Origin: CAZZCN01 sp964652975
Lineage (GTDB): Bacteria; Bacillota; Clostridia; Saccharofermentanales; UBA5734
Length of the DNA stretch: 36,197 nucleotides
Direction: 5' to 3'
Assembly (NCBI GenBank): GCA_964652975.1
Contig: CAZZCN010000025.1
Location: 1-36,197 of the forward strand
Shown piece after piece: positions 32,280 to 36,197 of the stretch (the stretch's first letter is position 1; each line of letters opens with the position of its first letter). Under the pieces are notes generated by a model, which ran no database searches, was not told the DNA's origin, and saw only the letters and a list, made by a program, of their open reading frames with translations. Made by a program: the position numbers and the translations under genes.

Positions 32280-34088
32280 TTATTCGCCGGTGTTGCCTTC
32301 TCCACCGGCAGGTTTGCGCTCACTCTTTTTTGCATATCCACCTGCTTTGGAGGAATCACCGCTCTTAGGAAATCCACCACCTTTGGAAGAATCCCTTCCA
32401 GACCTTGTTGCACCGCCGCTTTTAGCGAAACCGCCACCGCTACGAGGTGCTCCTCCGCTTTTAGATGAATCACCGCCCTTTGAGTATCCTCCACTCCGAG
32501 GTGATCCACCACTACCGGACGAATCGCCGCCTTTTGAATATCCGCCGCCCCGAGGTGAGTCTCCGCCCTTTGAGTAACCGCCGTTACGAGTTGAATCTCC
32601 GCTTCTGGATGCATCTCCGCTGCTAGCTCGTCCAGGTCTTACCTGGTCCCAATGACCACCCGGTCTGTCCGAACCGCCGCTTCTTGGTGCAAAACGATTA
32701 TCTCTGCGACCGGCAGGTCTAACATCATCTCTTGAGATTAAATGCGAATTGGCGGTTGGTGTGTTAAGAAAAACATCATGCTGCTCAAGTTGAATTTCGG
32801 CTTTTTTGCTTTTATTTGTGTGCAACTTAAGAATTGTTGCGACAAAATCCTTAGGTTTTATCCCATTGGCCTCCATCTCATCGATATATTGGTAATACGA
32901 GCCAAGGTCCTTTGAAATTTCAAGCTCGGCAATTATTTCATCCATATACATTTTGATCTTTTTGCCGTCAGCTTCCTTTTTGGAAGGCAATATTCCAAGC
33001 TTCACCTCAGATTTGGTTATTCTGGAAATGTCTTTCAGTTTCATAACTTCTCTGCCGCTTACGAAGGTAAAAGCCTTTCCTTCCTTTCCAGCACGTGCGG
33101 TTCTACCGATTCTGTGTGTATAGTATTCGGCGTCCTGTGGTATGTCATAATTAAAAACTATCTCAATGTCATCGACATCCAAACCTCTGGCGGCTACATC
33201 GGTTGCAACAAGAATCTGAACCTCTCCGCGACGGAACTGTCCCATTATATTGTCTCTTTGTGTCTGTCTCAGGTCACCGTGCAAGCCCTGAACCTTGTAT
33301 CCCAAGGCATTCAGGCTCTTGGCTACATCGTCGACGCGTAGCTTGGTTCTGCAAAAAACGAGGCTGAGCTTGGGCTGGTGCAGATCGATAAGTCTGGACA
33401 TGGCTTCGATTTTGTTACGCTCCTTGACCTCAAAATATATCTGGTCAATCAAAGCGACTGTCATTGTTTTTTCCTGAGTCTTGACATGAACAGGGTCTGT
33501 CAGATATTGCTTGCTTAGTTCTACTATCGGTCTGGGCATTGTTGCCGAGAAAAGCAAAGTCTGGCGAGGCTGTGGACACATATCAAGAATTTGCTTGATA
33601 TCGTCTCTGAAACCCATGTCGAGCATTTCGTCGGCTTCATCAAGGGCTACAATTTTGACATTGCTCAGATTCAGTGTCTTGCGCTTGATATGGTCAATTA
33701 TACGGCCCGGTGTGCCAATTACTATCTGAGGATATCTTTTAAGTGCGCGGAGCTGTATCTCTATGTGTTGACCGCCATAAACGGCAAGAGGTTCAAGCTC
33801 GGGCATATATTTGGAAAGTTTGATAAATTCCTGTGTAATCTGAATTGCAAGTTCCCTGGTGGGACAAAGCACCAATGCCTGGGTGCGTCTGTCACTCACG
33901 TCTATTCTCTCTAACATGGGGATTGCAAAAGCGGCTGTCTTGCCTGTACCGGTCTGTGCCTGGCCTATTATATCCTTACCTTCGAGAATATAGGGGATCG
34001 CCTGGTCCTGTATTGCTGTCGCGACCGTAAAGCCCATATCTGCAATGGCGTTTGATACTTTTTCTGAAATTGAGTACTTTGAAAGCAT
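32280..34088 (-). CDS. DEAD-box RNA helicase with repetitive Gly/Ser-rich tail
   Basis: A 602-residue ATP-dependent RNA helicase of the CshA/DeaD type, used in RNA turnover, ribosome assembly and cold adaptation. Core motifs are in order: IQDQAIPYI (Q motif), AQTGTGKT (I), PTRELA (Ia), DEAD (II), SAT (III), ATDVAARGLD (V) and HRIGRTARAG (VI). From about residue 455 the protein becomes a low-complexity tail of about 145 residues rich in Gly, Ser, Arg, Lys and Asp, with several GGYSKGGDS-like repeats; such basic tails bind RNA non-specifically. The DNA of the tail (about 32300-32620) is correspondingly repetitive. The start has an AAGGAG site, and a small palindrome lies in the leader. Confidence 0.95.
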   Translation of the reverse strand: MLSKYSISEKVSNAIADMGFTVATAIQDQAIPYILEGKDIIGQAQTGTGKTAAFAIPMLERIDVSDRRTQALVLCPTRELAIQITQEFIKLSKYMPELEPLAVYGGQHIEIQLRALKRYPQIVIGTPGRIIDHIKRKTLNLSNVKIVALDEADEMLDMGFRDDIKQILDMCPQPRQTLLFSATMPRPIVELSKQYLTDPVHVKTQEKTMTVALIDQIYFEVKERNKIEAMSRLIDLHQPKLSLVFCRTKLRVDDVAKSLNALGYKVQGLHGDLRQTQRDNIMGQFRRGEVQILVATDVAARGLDVDDIEIVFNYDIPQDAEYYTHRIGRTARAGKEGKAFTFVSGREVMKLKDISRITKSEVKLGILPSKKEADGKKIKMYMDEIIAELEISKDLGSYYQYIDEMEANGIKPKDFVATILKLHTNKSKKAEIQLEQHDVFLNTPTANSHLISRDDVRPAGRRDNRFAPRSGGSDRPGGHWDQVRPGRASSGDASRSGDSTRNGGYSKGGDSPRGGGYSKGGDSSGSGGSPRSGGYSKGGDSSKSGGAPRSGGGFAKSGGATRSGRDSSKGGGFPKSGDSSKAGGYAKKSERKPAGGEGNTGE

Positions 34089-34151
34089 TTAAAATGGTTC
34101 TCCTTAAATAATTTTACTTAAAATTTCGAATGTTTTATATATAAATCTTTT

Positions 34152-34169
34152 TCTATAGCATACTATAGA
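34152..34169. repeat. Inverted repeat TCTATAG-CATA-CTATAGA upstream of the helicase gene
   Basis: A perfect 7-4-7 inverted repeat about 65 bp upstream of the helicase start. The two CTATAG cores are 10 bp apart, the same spacing as the CTATAG pair in the array between paaK and iorA. Confidence 0.5.
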
Positions 34170-34208
34170 ATTAATTCAATAGCAAATTATAGCAATCTTT
34201 ATTTCATG

Positions 34209-34242
34209 AAAAAACGAAGGCTTATCCAATAAACCTTCGTTT
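34209..34242 (-). terminator. Terminator of tRNA-Leu
   Basis: AAACGAAGG pairs with CCTTCGTTT with further pairing inside (TTAT/ATAA), followed on the minus strand by a run of six T. It begins 3 bp after the encoded CCA end of the tRNA. Confidence 0.88.
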
Positions 34243-34244
34243 CA

Positions 34245-34327
34245 TGGTGCGGTCGACGGGAATCGAACCCGTACGGTCTCCCACACGCCCCTCAAACGTG
34301 CGCGTCTGCCAGTTCCGCCACGACCGC
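34245..34327 (-). tRNA. tRNA-Leu (anticodon GAG)
   Basis: An 83-nt class II tRNA. The acceptor stem GCGGTCG/CGACCGC is perfect, discriminator A and CCA are encoded, the D-arm contains GGCGGAACTGGCAGACGC, the anticodon stem is CACGT/GCGTG with loop TTGAGGG (anticodon GAG, reading CUU/CUC), and the T-arm is ACGGG-TTCGATT-CCCGT. The variable arm is about 11 nt. It sits between the helicase gene and an A+T-rich accessory-looking gene, and has its own terminator. Confidence 0.95.
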
Positions 34328-34589
34328 AAATGTGGCATTTGCAATAATTCAACTTGAATTAAAATGATAATAAATTTAATCCAATAAGATTTAGTGCATT
34401 GATGATTATAAACATCCAAGCATCTTATGTCAATACGGCAAAATGGATATTTCGAAATATTTATGAATGAATTAGTTATGAATTAGTTATGAATTGATTG
34501 AGATTGAAATTCAGCTAATTCGCAATTACACAATTATCACTTTGCAATATTGGTTATTTTATCCGCTTGTCTCTTAAGTTGACAGTGGT
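34328..34589. other. AT-rich gene-free stretch upstream of the tRNA
   Basis: No credible ORF. It contains short AT-rich direct repeats (GAATTAGTTATGAATTAGTTATG near 34467-34490 is a doubled 11-mer). I see no convincing tRNA promoter; together with the inverted-repeat element to its right it fills the space up to 34700. Confidence 0.4.
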
Positions 34590-34683
34590 GAACCTCTAAA
34601 CACTCATTTTTAAAAAATAAAGTTGGCTTAAAACAGGCGATTTTAGACAAAAAACCGCTGCTTTCAATAGTTTTTAGAGGTTC
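34590..34683. mobile_element. 94-bp element bounded by 11-bp perfect inverted repeats (MITE-like or long hairpin)
   Basis: GAACCTCTAAA at 34590-34600 and its exact inverse TTTAGAGGTTC at 34673-34683 enclose 72 bp without an ORF. It lies 17 bp after the stop of the beta-helix gene. I found no clear target duplication. It may be a small non-autonomous element or an elaborate transcript end for the beta-helix gene. Confidence 0.35.
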
Positions 34684-34700
34684 TCTTATAGAGATGAATT

Positions 34701-36197
34701 CTATCTTAAATCAATTGTCAGTGGTGGTGTTGTTGTTGCAGTTAAAGTGTAATTAATATTAGATAAGTTAACTCCAGCAGTTCCAGTTACGACCCTACTA
34801 TCAATATAGATTACACTCGTTGTGACTGTATTATTATTTGAATCTGTTCCTGTCAAGCCGTCGATTTCAACACCAGACGAGTTGAGAATATTAATGGTTG
34901 ATCCAATAATTCTTGATGTACTTACATTAATTTCATTATTTCTTATAAAAACATCCTCCCCTCCAATAATAGCCAAACATGTATTAAACATATTGTTAAA
35001 TTTATTTCTATCTATTGTAATGTTCTTTATAGTTCTTCCAATAGCTCCTGATGCATAAGTCCCAGGATTAAAATGAATTGCTGTATTACTCCTTGGTGTT
35101 CCGGTTCCGGTGAATATGTTATTATTAATATTAATGTTATATGGAGCAGGTCCTTCGTGCCAATCAGGAGAAAACTCTAATGATACAGCTGTCCAAACAC
35201 CATACCCTATTCTAAAATCATTTTCTCTTATAATAACATCGTGAGAACCTAAAAGAATATGTCTTCCACGATGTGAATAGAAAGTATTATTTTGAATAAT
35301 ACTGTTTTGCCCACAAGCTGAAGTATTATATATTGTGTCTGTTAAATTACGATTCGAATTAACGACCATACCATTTACTGCTTTGTTAAATGTTAATATA
35401 TACTCTGTGTCAGAAAGCGTAGTAACGGCTGTGATAGTTACAGTGTCTCTTAATACATTATTTAAAGAATCCATTACCTGAATAACATCGCCAACTTCAT
35501 AAAAATCATTTCCACTATAAACCTTGACCTGAGTTGTAGAAATAATCTGGGTTAAATATCCAGCTTTTGAATGTAAATTTATTGCATCATCTCCCATAGC
35601 ATAAAATGTGCAATTCTCAATTTGCATTCCACCTCTATTTCCATAAGAATGTATCCCATCCGCATTTGTAGATATCAAACGATTTGACAATGGTTTAATA
35701 GTTACATTCAAACCATTAATTGCAACACCATTGTTCATGCCAAACAATGTTGCTGCAGCTGGTGCTGAGTATATGGTAATATCTTGAATGCCAATAGATG
35801 TATTTTTTATGGCATAAATAGGTGAGCATATTGAACGTCGTGCTACCTGTATGTATTTGCTACCTATTTCTAATTCACTAATTTTCTGCAGTGAATTCTG
35901 TTCAACATTTATAACCCATCGATTCCCATTAATGTGTGAAAATGAACTTGAATATATAACCTCTGGACCAAATTCACTTAAATCCTTATTAGAATCCATG
36001 GTAATTGGTACTCCATACGTTGCATAATAAACATCTGGACTAAAGCACTGGTTGTTAAAATCAGGATACCCAAAATCCAAGTCTAAAGTTATTGTTCCAG
36101 CTGTTAAATCCTTTGAATAAATTGTTCCTTGGGTGTAAGGTAAAGTCCCATAATCAATAGTTATATCCTTTAATACAATACCTTCACAATCTGATAT
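34701..36197 (-). CDS. Parallel beta-helix protein, GH110-like (alpha-1,3-galactosidase family?), N-terminus beyond window
   Basis: The frame is open to the right edge, so about 498 C-terminal residues are visible. The protein is a right-handed parallel beta-helix, with many short repeats of the type IENCTFYAM, IIQNNTFYSH and ITIDRNKFNNM. Three stretches resemble GH110 enzymes: LKDITIDYGTLPYTQGT, NADGIHSYGNRGGMQIENCTFYAMGDDAINLHSKAG (Asp-rich catalytic area in that family) and RGRHILLGSHDVIIRENDF. GH110 members remove alpha-1,3-linked galactose. The ends show no LPxTG or dockerin. The gene is visibly more A+T-rich than its neighbours and lies beside a tRNA, so lateral acquisition is plausible. 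Another beta-helix glycosidase or lyase specificity cannot be excluded. Confidence 0.75.
   Translation of the reverse strand: MSDCEGIVLKDITIDYGTLPYTQGTIYSKDLTAGTITLDLDFGYPDFNNQCFSPDVYYATYGVPITMDSNKDLSEFGPEVIYSSSFSHINGNRWVINVEQNSLQKISELEIGSKYIQVARRSICSPIYAIKNTSIGIQDITIYSAPAAATLFGMNNGVAINGLNVTIKPLSNRLISTNADGIHSYGNRGGMQIENCTFYAMGDDAINLHSKAGYLTQIISTTQVKVYSGNDFYEVGDVIQVMDSLNNVLRDTVTITAVTTLSDTEYILTFNKAVNGMVVNSNRNLTDTIYNTSACGQNSIIQNNTFYSHRGRHILLGSHDVIIRENDFRIGYGVWTAVSLEFSPDWHEGPAPYNININNNIFTGTGTPRSNTAIHFNPGTYASGAIGRTIKNITIDRNKFNNMFNTCLAIIGGEDVFIRNNEINVSTSRIIGSTINILNSSGVEIDGLTGTDSNNNTVTTSVIYIDSRVVTGTAGVNLSNINYTLTATTTPPLTIDLR

Noticed and set aside
32290..32577. Pro/Leu-rich plus-strand frame with PPLLEESPP-like repeats
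   Set aside because: Mirror image of the repetitive helicase tail; repetition comes from the Gly/Ser codons on the other strand.
34222..34419. 65-codon minus-strand frame
   Set aside because: It spans the tRNA-Leu gene and its terminator, so it is not a protein gene.

Overview
The window looks like chromosomal DNA from a low-to-mid GC Gram-positive anaerobe, most likely class Clostridia. The grounds are scpA/scpB next to trpS, a yggS-sepF division block, a T-box in front of ileS, AGGAGG-type ribosome binding sites, and fermentation enzymes (indolepyruvate:ferredoxin oxidoreductase, soluble biotin carboxyltransferase subunits). All protein genes and the single tRNA lie on the minus strand, so the text reads right to left in transcription order. 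A run of 10 N at 20670-20679 shows a draft assembly.

Right edge: a partial, A+T-rich parallel beta-helix protein resembling GH110 alpha-1,3-galactosidases, a 94-bp element bounded by inverted repeats, tRNA-Leu(GAG), and a DEAD-box RNA helicase with a Gly/Ser-rich repetitive tail. Next comes a catabolic block: Na+/solute symporter, phenylacetate-CoA-ligase-like enzyme, IorA and IorB. A separate promoter then appears to drive a double-ACT protein, a methionine gamma-lyase-like PLP enzyme, a HlyD-like membrane protein, the PLP-binding protein YggS and SepF. The middle holds a two-domain gene (sugar-phosphate-isomerase-like TIM barrel fused to an AMP-forming acyl-CoA synthetase). It is broken in this assembly by the N gap and by about 114 bp that encode part of a different isoleucyl-tRNA synthetase on the opposite strand, almost certainly a misjoin. 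Then follow a DUF1624/DUF3810 membrane pair, a HemZ-type radical SAM protein overlapping a GT2 glycosyltransferase, and a D-2-hydroxyacid dehydrogenase. ileS has its own promoter and a T-box antiterminator/terminator in a leader too short for a normal Stem I.

Left part: M50 protease - trpS - scpA - scpB, then a three-gene set (12S-type carboxyltransferase, biotin carrier, 5S-type carboxyltransferase) with the subunit composition of propionibacterial transcarboxylase, an RpiR-family regulator, and cytidylate kinase running off the edge.

Functionally the window mixes housekeeping (translation, chromosome segregation, division, CMP phosphorylation) with amino-acid/organic-acid fermentation. IorAB would oxidise arylpyruvates to aryl-acetyl-CoA, the CoA ligase would interconvert aryl acids and their CoA esters, and the carboxyltransferase set would move carboxyl groups between a CoA ester and pyruvate. 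The most notable items are the T-box with no room for Stem I, the TIM barrel/acyl-CoA synthetase fusion, the misjoin inside it, and several periodic or palindromic intergenic arrays (39-bp units before hemZ, 10-bp units between paaK and iorA, palindromes around the DUF1624 and rpiR promoters). No CRISPR array, phage or complete insertion sequence was seen. I did not find a clearly new multi-gene system.
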